64,000 nt of DNA. It comes from Rhizobium viscosum. GTDB taxonomy: Bacteria > Pseudomonadota > Alphaproteobacteria > Rhizobiales > Rhizobiaceae. The notes beneath the pieces are model-generated. The model was given only the letters and a program-made list of their open reading frames with translations, did not search any database and had not been told where the DNA came from. The DNA is taken from NCBI RefSeq assembly GCF_014873945.1, contig NZ_JADBEC010000001.1, positions 1,426,001-1,490,000 of the forward strand, read 5' to 3'. The position numbers and the translations under genes were made by a program. Shown one piece after another: positions 25,185 through 34,254 of the stretch. The first letter of the stretch is position 1. Every line of letters begins with the position of its first letter.

Positions 25185-26029
25185 TATGCTTCGGCAAAGC
25201 TCGTCGAGAGCGTCAGATCTTCCCAGGCATCGATTTCCGAACTCAGGCTCGTGAGCTTGTCGCGGACGAGCGCCAGCGCGTCGGCGCCGAGCAGGAGATG
25301 CACGGGCGGGTTTTCAGCCTCGACCAGTGCCAGCACGGCGGCGGCCGCTTTGCGAGGGTCGCCTGCCTGTTTGCCGCTCTTTTCCTCGCGTGCCTTGCGG
25401 ATGGGATCGAAGAGCGAATCATAGTCGGCGATGCACCTGTCGGTGCGGATCATCGATCGTCCGGCCCAGTCAGTGCGGAATGAGCCGGGAGCTACCGCAG
25501 TGACTGCGATGCCGAACGCCTTCACTTCCTTCGCCAAAACCTCGCTGATGCCTTCGAGCGCAAATTTGCTGCCACAATAGTAAGCGATGCCCGGCATGGT
25601 GATGAACCCGCCCATCGATGTGATGTTGATGATGTGACCCGCCCGGCGCTCGCGCATGAACGGTAGAACGGCCTTCATCATTCCGACGGCGCCGAAGACA
25701 TTGACCTCGAATTGCCGACGCATTTCCTCGATCGGCGATTCCTCCAATGTCCCCTCATGCCCATAGCCGGCATTGTTGATGAGGACGTCCACCGGGCCGA
25801 TTGTTTTCTCGATACTAGCAACGACCGGTTCGATTGCCTCTATATCGGTGACGTCGAGGCGAACTGCCGTCGCACGACCCGGCGCCAGGTTCTCGAACAA
25901 AGCCATTGCTTCATCATTCCTCACCGTTCCCACCACACGGTGGCCCTTTTCCAATGCAGCCTGCGCAAAAGCACGGCCGAAGCCCGAGCTGACACCGGTA
26001 ATGAGAAACTGCTTTTCGATTGAACTCAT
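25184..26029 (-). CDS. Short-chain dehydrogenase/reductase
   Basis: 281 residues. The cofactor motif is TGVSSGFG (11-18), the NNAGYG motif stabilises the sheet, Ser is in NITSMGG, and the catalytic YxxxK is YYCGSK. The pattern is classical SDR with a preference for NADP(H) not determinable here. It is divergent from a LysR gene, the usual layout for a LysR-controlled oxidoreductase. A decayed paralogue lies at 4260-4624. Substrate unknown. Confidence 0.9.
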   Translation of the reverse strand: MSSIEKQFLITGVSSGFGRAFAQAALEKGHRVVGTVRNDEAMALFENLAPGRATAVRLDVTDIEAIEPVVASIEKTIGPVDVLINNAGYGHEGTLEESPIEEMRRQFEVNVFGAVGMMKAVLPFMRERRAGHIINITSMGGFITMPGIAYYCGSKFALEGISEVLAKEVKAFGIAVTAVAPGSFRTDWAGRSMIRTDRCIADYDSLFDPIRKAREEKSGKQAGDPRKAAAAVLALVEAENPPVHLLLGADALALVRDKLTSLSSEIDAWEDLTLSTSFAEA

Positions 26030-26128
26030 CGTGAACTCCTTTCCTGGCGCACCGCCATATGGAGGCTGCGCGTTCCGTTATGTGGCGGCGCAGGGGAGAT
26101 AGTTCCAATATATTGCAGAGCTTCATGT

Positions 26129-26145
26129 GATATCTTAAAAGTATC
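26129..26145. promoter_or_regulatory. LysR-type box between the SDR and LysR genes
   Basis: GATA-N9-TATC (GATATCTTAAAAGTATC) is an imperfect palindrome fitting the T-N11-A LysR pattern. It lies 2 bp upstream of the LysR ATG, as expected for autoregulation. Confidence 0.5.
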
Positions 26146-26147
26146 GC

Positions 26148-27065
26148 ATGGAGCTTCGTCATCTTCGCTATTTCATCGCTGTCGCAGAAGAGCTCAATTT
26201 CACCCGCGCGGCGCGGAAGGTCGGTATCGGCCAGCCGCCACTCAGCAATCAGATACGCGATCTTGAAAACGAGATTGGCGCGGCCCTTTTCCGCCGCCTC
26301 TCGAACGGTGCGGAACTGACCGAAGCAGGCAGGGCTTTCCTGCCGGAGGCTCAGGCGATTTTGTTTCAGGCGGAGCAGGCCAAGCAATCCGCCGTCCGGG
26401 CGGCGCGCGGCCAGAGCGGGCGGCTACGGGTTGGCTTCACCAGCTCTGCGGTGTTCAATCCGGTCGTGCCCGCCATCGTGAACGCCTTTCGCGAGAAATA
26501 CGCAGCCGTCGAACTCGGCCTGGAGGAAGCGCCCACCACGCAACTGCTGGAGCGGCTCGATGGGGAAGAACTCGACGCCGTTTTTATCCGCCCGGGCAGT
26601 GGCGATAAGCTGCAGGCTCGATGTCAGCTGCTGGCAGAAGACCCCATGGTCATCGTGCTTCCGACAAGGCACCCGCTGTCAGAGGCGCAGACATTGCGCC
26701 TCGACGCACTGGCCGGAGAGAGCTTTGTCCTCTTTCCACGCGAGGCGGGTGCCGGTTTCTTCGACGACATCATCGCCGCATGCCGGCGAGCGGGATTTGA
26801 ACCACAGCTCGGCCAGCCGGCGCCGCAGATTACCTCGATCGCCAGCCTGATCGCAGTCGGCCTTGGCGTTTCGATCGTGCCGGCTGAAATGATGAAGATC
26901 AATGTTCCCGGTGTTCGCTACATCGCAATTGAAGGCGAAGCGCCAGCGGCACGCCTGACACTCGCCACCCGGCGTGACGAGCGCTCCCCCACCGTTCGCA
27001 ATTTCATCGCTCAAGCCATCGCCATGCAGCGAAACTCCACCGGCAACGATCAGTTGGCCGAATAG
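26148..27065 (+). CDS. LysR family transcriptional regulator
   Basis: 305 residues. The N-terminal winged HTH (MELRHLRYFIAVAEELNFTR, then AARKVGIGQPPLSNQI) is typical of the CatR/CbnR-like subgroup. The C-terminal effector domain begins near LRVGFTSSAVFNPVVPAI. Divergent from the SDR gene, which it probably regulates. Its last 16 bases overlap the 3' end of the convergent PEP-mutase-like gene. Confidence 0.92.
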   Translation: MELRHLRYFIAVAEELNFTRAARKVGIGQPPLSNQIRDLENEIGAALFRRLSNGAELTEAGRAFLPEAQAILFQAEQAKQSAVRAARGQSGRLRVGFTSSAVFNPVVPAIVNAFREKYAAVELGLEEAPTTQLLERLDGEELDAVFIRPGSGDKLQARCQLLAEDPMVIVLPTRHPLSEAQTLRLDALAGESFVLFPREAGAGFFDDIIAACRRAGFEPQLGQPAPQITSIASLIAVGLGVSIVPAEMMKINVPGVRYIAIEGEAPAARLTLATRRDERSPTVRNFIAQAIAMQRNSTGNDQLAE

Positions 27066-27820
27066 ATCGCTGCTGCCGCTTCCTTCAGCTTTTCCATCAT
27101 CGCCCGATAAGGCCCCGGACCATAGCTGATGCGCGAAACACCGAGCCTTGCGAGATCAGCCGGGTCGGGTGCACCGGCCTTCATCATGATATTGACCGGC
27201 AGCGAGGATGCGGCGCAGACCTTTTCGATCAAGGCCGGTTCAATCAGACCCGGCACGAAGAAGCCGCTGGCGCCTGCCGCCGCATAAGCCTTGCCGCGCT
27301 CGATCGCTGCGTCGACCAGCCCTGCGTGCCTGGAGCCGTCACCTTCCTGGAGGAAGAGATCGGTGCGGGCATTGATGAAGAAATCGATGCCTCGTGCCTC
27401 GGCCATTTCCCTGACGGCGCGGATGCGAGCCGCCTGCGCTTCGATGGGATGAAGGCCGGTCTCGCCGACACGCTGGTCCTCGAAGTTGATCCCTACGACG
27501 CCTGCCTCGATAAGCTTTGCGACATTGGCCGCGGCACCGGCGGGTTCCGTGGAATAGCCGCCTTCGAAATCGACCGAGAGCGGCAGGTCGTTGACGGCCG
27601 TGATCGAGCGCGCCGTCTCGATAAGCACATCCATCGGCAGCTTCTGGCCGTCGCCATAGCCATTGGCGGCCGCGACGGACCAGCTTCCGGTCGCAAGTGC
27701 CTTCGCACCGGCCTCCGTCACGGCCTTGGCCGTTCCGGCATCCCAGATGTTGTAGAGAATAACGGGATTGCCCTTGCGATGCAGCGTGCCGAAAAGCTCG
27801 GCCTTCTCAATCTGGTTCAT
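27050..27820 (-). CDS. Isocitrate lyase/PEP mutase family protein
   Basis: 256 residues. Family features seen are NIWDAGTAKAV near the N-terminus, the SVDFEGGYS metal-binding loop, GINFEDQR, and FFINARTDLFL. These proteins are TIM-barrel C-C or P-C lyases (2-methylisocitrate lyase, PEP mutase, oxaloacetate hydrolase and others). The KKCGH-type isocitrate-lyase active-site loop is not present, so the reaction is unknown. The start overlaps the ada stop by four bases, so the two genes are co-translated. Confidence 0.82.
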   Translation of the reverse strand: MNQIEKAELFGTLHRKGNPVILYNIWDAGTAKAVTEAGAKALATGSWSVAAANGYGDGQKLPMDVLIETARSITAVNDLPLSVDFEGGYSTEPAGAAANVAKLIEAGVVGINFEDQRVGETGLHPIEAQAARIRAVREMAEARGIDFFINARTDLFLQEGDGSRHAGLVDAAIERGKAYAAAGASGFFVPGLIEPALIEKVCAASSLPVNIMMKAGAPDPADLARLGVSRISYGPGPYRAMMEKLKEAAAAIYSAN

Positions 27821-28887
27821 GCTGTCCTCTCCATGTTATGTGCACTGATCTTTTCCTCGTGCCGAAGCAGCCATTGCTTGCGCCAGAGCCCGCCGCCGTA
27901 GCCCGTCAGCGATCCGTCCGCGCCGAGGATGCGATGGCAGGGCACGATGATAGCGAGTTGGTTGGCGCCATTGGCGCGGCCGACGGCACGCACCACCTCC
28001 GGCCTTTCCATCTCTCTTGCGAGATCGCCATAGGCGCGTGTCTGGCCGACGGGAATTTCGACGAGCTTTGCCCAGACATGCTTTTCGAAGGGCGTGCCGC
28101 CAAGTGCCAGCGGCGTCTTGAAAGTGGTTAACCGCCCTTCGAAATAGTCCCTGATCTCCGCCTCGATCTGGTCGATAACAGGCGTGCGGCCGATCGCGAC
28201 CGAGGAGCGGACACGCTTCTGCAGCGCTTCGAGTTCGGTCGGCAGCGCCTTGCGGTCATGAAATTCCAGGAGATGCAGATGCGTCTTGTCGGCGACTGCT
28301 ATCATCGGCCCGAGTGGTGTATCGAACCAGTCGGCAAAGAGCAGTTCGCGGTTTTGCGACAGCGCCGGGGCCTTGCCGACCAGCCGCTGGAAAGCCGCTC
28401 GGAAACCGCTTCCCGATTCATATCCTGCATCGAACTGCGCATCGATCACCCGCGCACCATCGGCGAGCTGCCGTGCCGCTTCGCCAAGCCGGCGATAGCG
28501 GACGATATCGTGGAAGGTCATGCCGAGCGCCCGCTTGAAGGCGCGGCGCACGGTTGAAGGGTCGTAGCCCCGGCGCACGAGTTCATCTTCGGTCCAGCGC
28601 ACCTCTGGATCGCTGTCGAGCCGCGCCAGCAGCTCGTCAACGATCGGCTCGCGGCCCGGCTGCTCCAGCGGCTTGCAGCGCTGGCAGGGGCGAAAGCCCG
28701 AATGCATGCAGGCGGCGATCGTGTCGAAGAAGATGGTGTTTTCCCGCTTCGGCTTGCGCGCCGGGCAGGTCAGCCGGCAGAAGATTCCTGTCGTCTTCAC
28801 GCAGACATAGGCCTGGCCCTCATAATCAGCACTGCGCGCGATCAGGGCATCATAGAGGGTGTCATCATCGGGGCGTTCGAAAAGCAT
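27817..28887 (-). CDS. ada: Bifunctional Ada protein: DNA-repair methyltransferase and AraC-type activator
   Basis: 356 residues. The N-terminal zinc domain has the four cysteines Cys37, Cys41, Cys68 and Cys71; Cys37 (in GIFCRLTCPARKP) is the methylphosphotriester acceptor. An AraC HTH follows (about 85-185). The C-terminal O6-methylguanine methyltransferase domain carries the active-site PCHRILG near residue 320. Ada repairs alkylated DNA and, once methylated, activates its own regulon. The downstream PEP-mutase-like gene overlaps it by four bases; its link to alkylation stress is unclear. Confidence 0.94.
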   Translation of the reverse strand: MLFERPDDDTLYDALIARSADYEGQAYVCVKTTGIFCRLTCPARKPKRENTIFFDTIAACMHSGFRPCQRCKPLEQPGREPIVDELLARLDSDPEVRWTEDELVRRGYDPSTVRRAFKRALGMTFHDIVRYRRLGEAARQLADGARVIDAQFDAGYESGSGFRAAFQRLVGKAPALSQNRELLFADWFDTPLGPMIAVADKTHLHLLEFHDRKALPTELEALQKRVRSSVAIGRTPVIDQIEAEIRDYFEGRLTTFKTPLALGGTPFEKHVWAKLVEIPVGQTRAYGDLAREMERPEVVRAVGRANGANQLAIIVPCHRILGADGSLTGYGGGLWRKQWLLRHEEKISAHNMERTA

Positions 28888-28942
28888 GTCCGCTTTCTAG
28901 CACTCCGCGCCTCAGCCGTCCGCCGAAAATCGGGCGTCTATT

Positions 28943-30472
28943 TTATTCCGCAGCGTCGAGGCTCCTCACATGCCGCTGCGGGCGCAGCATCGATTCCTCC
29001 TCCGCATCCTGCGGTGCACCCCAGAAGGCCTCAAGCGTTGGTCCGTCCTTGATATGGCGACGTCGGAAGAGGAATTCGAAGAGCTCGTGAAACCAGACGC
29101 GGCGGCCGATCTGCGTATACCAGCGCATGGAATGGCGTTGCTGTCGATCGCGATGGAAAAGGATGCGCATCACCGCCTTCGGCCGCGCCTGCACCGCGAC
29201 CTCGATCAGCTTGACACAGAGGACCAGCACCAGCGGGTTCAGGTGGCGCATCTTCAGCACCTGATGCTTGTAGTCCCATTTGCGGGTATCGGTCTCGATC
29301 ACCTGCCGGTCACGGGCGATGCGGAAGAACGGCGTCCAGCGGTGCGGCGTGACATAAAGCGCCTGGATCTGGTCCGGATCGTAGGAGAGCAGCTGCCGGA
29401 ATCCACGCCAGAGATCGCTTAGTCTCTCCTCTTCGAAACCGACAACCCAGGTCGCCATGGAGAGGATATCGTGCTTTCGCAAAAGGCGGATCGCCTCGCG
29501 GTCGCTTGCCTTGGCGCCGCCCTTTTTGATCAGGGCAAGTGTTGCCTCATCGGTATTTTCCATGCCGAGCAGCCAGCGCACGACGCCAGCCTTGCGATAG
29601 AGATGCAGGATATCGGCATCGCGGACGATATCGTCCGCCCGCGTCGAGCCGGCGATCTGGACCGGGACGTTCTCGGCGATCATCGCTTCAAGGAAAGCCA
29701 GCCAGGCTTTTCGCGAAGAGGTCGGGTTCTCGTCGGCGAGATTGATCAGCTCGACGCCCTCTTCCCGGTAAAGCCTGCCGATCTCGCGGGCGAAAAGCTC
29801 GGGCGAGCGGTGTCGCCAGCGGGTCCAGAAACCGCGCTGGCCGCAATAGTTGCAGAGATGCGGACAACCGCGGGAAAACTGCATGACGACAGCCCGCTTG
29901 CCGCCCCAATAGCTGTATTTCCGGTGGTCGATCAGCTCCCAGCCAATGCGATAGGCATCGAGATCGGCGATTGCCTGTGCCGGTTGGGTTGCCAGGATCT
30001 CGCCGTGGCCATCGCGAAAGGCAATGCCGGGAATGGTTGCCAGCGGACGGTTTGTGGCGAGGGCATCGGCGAGGCGCCGCATCGTTTCCTCGCCCTCGCC
30101 ACGCACGAGGATGTCGAAGGCTGAAGTCTCGGCCAGCACTTCCCGCCAGTGATATGTCGGGAACACGCCGCCGTAGATGATGGAAATGGCAGGATCGCTG
30201 CGCTTGAGCGCTTCAGCGATGGTGCGGGCGGTCGGATGGGCCGAGGTCGATCCGGAATGGCCGATCAGGACCAGATCAGGGCTGGCGGCCATAACCATGC
30301 TGACGATTTCCGGAATGGGCATCGGCCTGAAGTCGGCATCGACGAGGCTGACGGCATGACCATCGTCGATCAGCGGACCGCCGACGGAGAGAAGGCCAAG
30401 CGGCGGAAGATGATCATCGGGAATACGGCTGCCGATTGCGGTATGCGGTGGGTTTATCAGAACGATCTTCAT
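28943..30472 (-). CDS. BchE-like B12-binding-domain radical SAM protein
   Basis: 509 residues. An N-terminal cobalamin-binding-like Rossmann domain (about 1-150; PPLGLLSVGGPLIDDGH, IYGGVFPTYHW) precedes the radical SAM core with cluster motif CPHLCNYC (CxxxCxxC, about 205-212). The core closely follows BchE, the anaerobic Mg-protoporphyrin monomethylester cyclase: FWTRWRHRSPE, INLADENPTSSRKAW, YRKAGVVRWLLGMENTDE. The canonical DxHxxG cobalamin motif is not obvious. No other bacteriochlorophyll gene is in the window, so a different cyclase or methylase role is likely. It is a single-gene unit. Confidence 0.82.
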   Translation of the reverse strand: MKIVLINPPHTAIGSRIPDDHLPPLGLLSVGGPLIDDGHAVSLVDADFRPMPIPEIVSMVMAASPDLVLIGHSGSTSAHPTARTIAEALKRSDPAISIIYGGVFPTYHWREVLAETSAFDILVRGEGEETMRRLADALATNRPLATIPGIAFRDGHGEILATQPAQAIADLDAYRIGWELIDHRKYSYWGGKRAVVMQFSRGCPHLCNYCGQRGFWTRWRHRSPELFAREIGRLYREEGVELINLADENPTSSRKAWLAFLEAMIAENVPVQIAGSTRADDIVRDADILHLYRKAGVVRWLLGMENTDEATLALIKKGGAKASDREAIRLLRKHDILSMATWVVGFEEERLSDLWRGFRQLLSYDPDQIQALYVTPHRWTPFFRIARDRQVIETDTRKWDYKHQVLKMRHLNPLVLVLCVKLIEVAVQARPKAVMRILFHRDRQQRHSMRWYTQIGRRVWFHELFEFLFRRRHIKDGPTLEAFWGAPQDAEEESMLRPQRHVRSLDAAE

Positions 30473-30659
30473 GCGACTTCACCCTTACGGGTCCCCCTGT
30501 CTGACGCAGGCAGAGGTCACCAGCGATCAATGGCGAAAGTCAGCCAAAATCTCTCTGAAGTTGTGAAAATCTGGCGGCATTTTTGAGAGAGCCTTGGCAG
30601 GCCGGCCCTGCAAGCAAAAGCCTTTGGTTTCCGGCCGCGACCATGCCATAAGGGCGGCT

Positions 30660-31367
30660 ATGACAAAGATCGACCGCACGCCTACCAAGAACGATTTCGA
30701 GCATGTGACCGAATGGGTCTTCGACCTCGACAACACGCTCTATCCGCATCATGTCAATCTCTTCGCGCAGATCGACAAGAACATGACGGCCTATGTCTCG
30801 GCGCTCCTGCAAATGGAGCAGGAAGAGGCCCGCAAGCTGCAGAAGCAGTACTACTACGATCACGGCACGACGCTGCAGGGACTGATGATCCATCACGGGG
30901 TCGATCCCAACGATTTCCTCGAAAAGGCACATGCGATCGACTATTCGGCGCTGACCCCGCAGCCGGACCTTGCCGAAGCCATCAAGGCCCTACCGGGCCG
31001 CAAGTTCATCTTCACCAATGGCAGTGTCCCGCATGCACAGGCAGCAGCCAGCGCGCTCGGTATTCTCGATCATTTCGACGATATCTTCGACATCGTCGCC
31101 GCCGACTACCTGCCGAAACCGGCGCAGGCGACCTATGACAAGTTCACGGCGCTGAAGAAGATCGAGACGAACAAGGCGGCGATGTTCGAAGACCTGCCGC
31201 GTAATCTCACCGTACCGAAGGCACTCGGCATGCAGACCGTTTTGCTCGTGCCGCGCAATCTGGAAGAGACCGTCGTCGAATGGTGGGAGAAAACCAGCGG
31301 CGAAGATGACCACATCGATTTCGTCACCGACGATCTCGCTGATTTCTTGAAAAAGATTACGACCTAA
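30660..31367 (+). CDS. HAD-superfamily pyrimidine 5'-nucleotidase
   Basis: 235 residues from ATG 30660 (MTKIDRTPTK); the earlier frame is not conserved. The HAD nucleophile motif is FDLDNTLYP (Asp22, Asp24), motif II is FTNGS, and the C-terminal motif is MFEDLPRNL. This is the SDT1/PPN1-type subgroup that dephosphorylates pyrimidine nucleoside monophosphates. In rhizobia this gene commonly stands close to dapD, as here, without an evident functional link. Confidence 0.88.
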   Translation: MTKIDRTPTKNDFEHVTEWVFDLDNTLYPHHVNLFAQIDKNMTAYVSALLQMEQEEARKLQKQYYYDHGTTLQGLMIHHGVDPNDFLEKAHAIDYSALTPQPDLAEAIKALPGRKFIFTNGSVPHAQAAASALGILDHFDDIFDIVAADYLPKPAQATYDKFTALKKIETNKAAMFEDLPRNLTVPKALGMQTVLLVPRNLEETVVEWWEKTSGEDDHIDFVTDDLADFLKKITT

Positions 31368-31469
31368 CTTACCAAAGTTTCATCCATCTTACAGATGTTT
31401 AACTGGGCCGTGGCACGGTTCGGTCCTACCTTTCGTACCGAGGGACATCCTACGAAAGGACGCACTGAC

Positions 31470-32099
31470 ATGTACCGCAACAAGCTTATCCTGACGGCGC
31501 TTTCCTCTGTTCTTCTTCTCGGCGCAGCCGCCGGGGCCAGCTTCGCAGCACCAGGCGACCAGGCTGCTCATCCAGGCCACCATGGAAAAATGGAGCATGG
31601 CATGATGGGCGGTCCGCGTGGCGCGGCCTTCCGCGAAATCGCCTTCGTGCGCATGCTGAAGCAGTTCGACACCAACAAGGACGGGCAGATTACCAAGCAG
31701 GAGGCGACCGATGGCATGGAGAAGATTTTTGCCGCGATCGATACCAACCATGACGGCTCGCTGACGCCGGGCGAAATCCGCGCATACCGCGAAGCACAGT
31801 TCAAGGCGCGTCGTGAAGCGGTATCGGCCAAGCAGGGCGATGCGGATCAGAATGCGACGCCGCAGGCCGGCGACGACAAAGACCATGGCCGTCACGGCCA
31901 CGACGGTCACCATTGGATGCATGGCAATGCCCACTTCAAGGCAATCACCATGATGATGGGCCGCATCGACACCGACCAGAACGGCCAGATCAGCAAGCAG
32001 GAAGCGGAAACCGCCTTCAACAAATTCTTCGATCGCATGGACCGCAACAAGGACGGCGTAATCTCAATCGACGACATGCCGGACCAGCCCTTCCTTTGA
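31470..32099 (+). CDS. Exported protein with four EF-hand calcium-binding loops
   Basis: 209 residues. A signal peptide (1 to about 28, ending SFA-AP) is followed by a His/Gly/Met-rich stretch. Four EF-hand loops are visible: DTNKDGQITKQE, DTNHDGSLTPGE, DTDQNGQISKQE and DRNKDGVISIDD. The central linker is again His-rich (HGRHGHDGHHWMHG), which could bind metal. Probably a periplasmic calcium-binding protein of the EF-hand type common in rhizobia; role unknown. An intrinsic terminator follows. Confidence 0.88.
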   Translation: MYRNKLILTALSSVLLLGAAAGASFAAPGDQAAHPGHHGKMEHGMMGGPRGAAFREIAFVRMLKQFDTNKDGQITKQEATDGMEKIFAAIDTNHDGSLTPGEIRAYREAQFKARREAVSAKQGDADQNATPQAGDDKDHGRHGHDGHHWMHGNAHFKAITMMMGRIDTDQNGQISKQEAETAFNKFFDRMDRNKDGVISIDDMPDQPFL

Positions 32100-32154
32100 A
32101 GAGAATAACAAAGCATTCCCTGGATATTGCGAGGGGTTTGCCCTTCACCCGAAG

Positions 32155-32185
32155 CCCTCTTCCCGTCCACGGGAGGAGGGTTTTT
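32155..32185 (+). terminator. Intrinsic terminator after the EF-hand gene
   Basis: CCCTCTTCCCG pairs with CGGGAGGAGGG (one mismatch) around TCCA, followed by five T's. Confidence 0.88.
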
Positions 32186-32232
32186 CGTTTGTGCCGGGCG
32201 TAAAGCTGCTGAACAGTTTGACTTGAACTGCT

Positions 32233-33099
32233 CTATTCGCGGTGTTCGTAAAAGTCCTGCACGATCTTCCAGGCCTCATCGGCAGTATCGACGAAGCTGA
32301 TCAGGTTCACGTCTTCGGGGGCGATCGTCCCGAATTCGGCAAGCGCCTCGAAGTTGATGATGCTCTGCCAGAATTTCGAGCCAAAGAGCAGCAGCGGGAT
32401 GCGCTCCATGCGGCCGGTCTGGATCAGCGTCAGGCATTCGAAGAATTCGTCCAGCGTGCCGAAGCCGCCGGGGAAAACTGCGACCGCCTTGGCGCGCACC
32501 ATGAAATGCATCTTGCGGATCGCGAAATAATGGAAGTTGAAGCTGAGCTCGGGCGTCACATAGGCATTCGGCGCCTGCTCGTGCGGCAGCACAATGTTAA
32601 GGCCGATCGAAGGGGCTCCCTCATCCGCCGCACCGCGGTTTCCCGCTTCCATGACACCGGGGCCACCGCCGGTGACGACGACATATTCGTGGAAATCGAA
32701 ACCGGCTGCATAACGCGAGCAGAGGCGGGCGAATTTGCGAGCCTCGTCGTAATAGACCGATGCGGCTTCGAGGTTTGCACGCTGGGTTTCGTTGCGGGCT
32801 GCCCAGGCGCTCTGGCCGGGAGCCGGAATGCGGGCGCCGCCGAACATGACGACGGTCGATTTGATACCGCGCTCGGCCATCATCATCTCGACTTTCAGCA
32901 GTTCGAGCTGCAGGCGGATCGGGCGCAGCTCCTCGCGGCAGAGGAAATCCTCATCCACATAAGCAAGACGATAGGCCGGCGAGAGCGTCTGCGGCGTCTT
33001 CGGAACCGCTTCCGCGCGCTGCCTATCGCTCGAACTGCTCTTCAACGGATCCCAGACGCCGTCCTTGCGCCGTCCGCCGCCGTTTCTTGCCTTTGCCAT
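32233..33099 (-). CDS. LOG family protein (probable cytokinin riboside 5'-monophosphate phosphoribohydrolase)
   Basis: 288 residues from ATG 33099 (MAKARNGGGRRKDG), which has AAAGG upstream; a start ten codons earlier is open. The LOG/TIGR00730 signature is complete: GGGPGVMEAGNRGA and PGGFGTLDEFFE. Many proteins once called lysine decarboxylases in this family release free cytokinin bases from nucleoside monophosphates. This is the longer rhizobial type with an N-terminal basic extension of about 80 residues. Physiological substrate unproven. It is divergent from dapD. Confidence 0.88.
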   Translation of the reverse strand: MAKARNGGGRRKDGVWDPLKSSSSDRQRAEAVPKTPQTLSPAYRLAYVDEDFLCREELRPIRLQLELLKVEMMMAERGIKSTVVMFGGARIPAPGQSAWAARNETQRANLEAASVYYDEARKFARLCSRYAAGFDFHEYVVVTGGGPGVMEAGNRGAADEGAPSIGLNIVLPHEQAPNAYVTPELSFNFHYFAIRKMHFMVRAKAVAVFPGGFGTLDEFFECLTLIQTGRMERIPLLLFGSKFWQSIINFEALAEFGTIAPEDVNLISFVDTADEAWKIVQDFYEHRE

Positions 33100-33294
33100 A
33101 TCGAAATGCCTTTCAGTATCACCGGTCACAAGTGATCGGATATGTCGCTATAACGCCTTGAATCCAGATATGATCTTGTCCGAAAAATCATTCCATTTTA
33201 CGGGCGCATGCTGTAGATCGGGTTACAGCCCGCCAACCGCAATTCCGGAGACTCCGCTGTCTCCACGATAAAGATCGAAGTTTAAGGAATTCCC

Positions 33295-34152
33295 ATGAGC
33301 GCCATCGACCTCGCATCCCTCGAAAAGACCGTCGAAACTGCCTTCGACAATCGCGACAATGTGAACACGTCGACGAAAGGCGAGGTCCGCGATGCGGTCG
33401 AGGCGGCTCTTAACCTGCTCGACGAGGGCAAGGCACGTGTGGCCGAGCGCGGCGCCGACGGCGCCTGGAAGGTCAATCAGTGGCTCAAGAAGGCCGTGCT
33501 GCTGTCTTTCCGCCTCAATGACATGGAAGTCGTCAAGGGTGGTCCCGGTCAGGCAACGTGGTGGGACAAGGTGCCGTCGAAGTTCGAAGGCTGGGGCGAG
33601 AATCAGTTCCGCGCCGCCGGTTTCCGCGCCGTGCCGAATGCGGTCGTGCGCCGCTCGGCCTATATCGCTCCGAATGCCATCCTGATGCCGTCCTTCGTCA
33701 ACCTCGGCGCCTATGTCGGCGAGGGCACGATGGTCGACACATGGGCGACTGTCGGCTCCTGCGCACAGATCGGCAAACATGTGCATCTCTCCGGCGGCGT
33801 CGGCATCGGCGGCGTTCTGGAGCCGATGCAGGCCGGCCCGACGATCATCGAAGACAATTGCTTCATCGGCGCCCGTTCGGAAGTTGTCGAAGGCTGCATC
33901 GTGCGCGAAGGCTCGGTGCTCGGCATGGGCGTCTTCATCGGCAAGTCGACCAAGATCGTCGACCGCGCGACCGGCGAGATCAGCTATGGCGAAGTACCGC
34001 CCTATTCGGTCGTCGTTGCAGGTTCGCTGCCGTCGGACAAGACGATGGCAAACGGCCAGCAGGCGCCTAACCTCTATTGCGCCGTGATCGTCAAACGCGT
34101 CGACGAGCAGACCCGTTCCAAGACGGGCATCAACGAACTGCTCCGAGATTGA
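33295..34152 (+). CDS. dapD: 2,3,4,5-tetrahydropyridine-2,6-dicarboxylate N-succinyltransferase
   Basis: 285 residues. The left-handed beta-helix hexapeptide repeats run from about residue 115 to 220 ([51 protein letters not shown]). It succinylates tetrahydrodipicolinate in the lysine/diaminopimelate pathway. The N-terminal helical domain and the conserved [10 protein letters not shown] are as in other alphaproteobacterial DapD proteins. dapE follows 102 bp downstream. Confidence 0.97.
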   Translation: MSAIDLASLEKTVETAFDNRDNVNTSTKGEVRDAVEAALNLLDEGKARVAERGADGAWKVNQWLKKAVLLSFRLNDMEVVKGGPGQATWWDKVPSKFEGWGENQFRAAGFRAVPNAVVRRSAYIAPNAILMPSFVNLGAYVGEGTMVDTWATVGSCAQIGKHVHLSGGVGIGGVLEPMQAGPTIIEDNCFIGARSEVVEGCIVREGSVLGMGVFIGKSTKIVDRATGEISYGEVPPYSVVVAGSLPSDKTMANGQQAPNLYCAVIVKRVDEQTRSKTGINELLRD

Positions 34153-34254
34153 TGACAGCCCGAGATTGATTCGGTAAACAATCGGCGTCTTTTAGGCGAG
34201 GCGGCCTCACGCCTTGCCACGCCTTTGCCATTCCCACCGGATAATTCGACCGCC

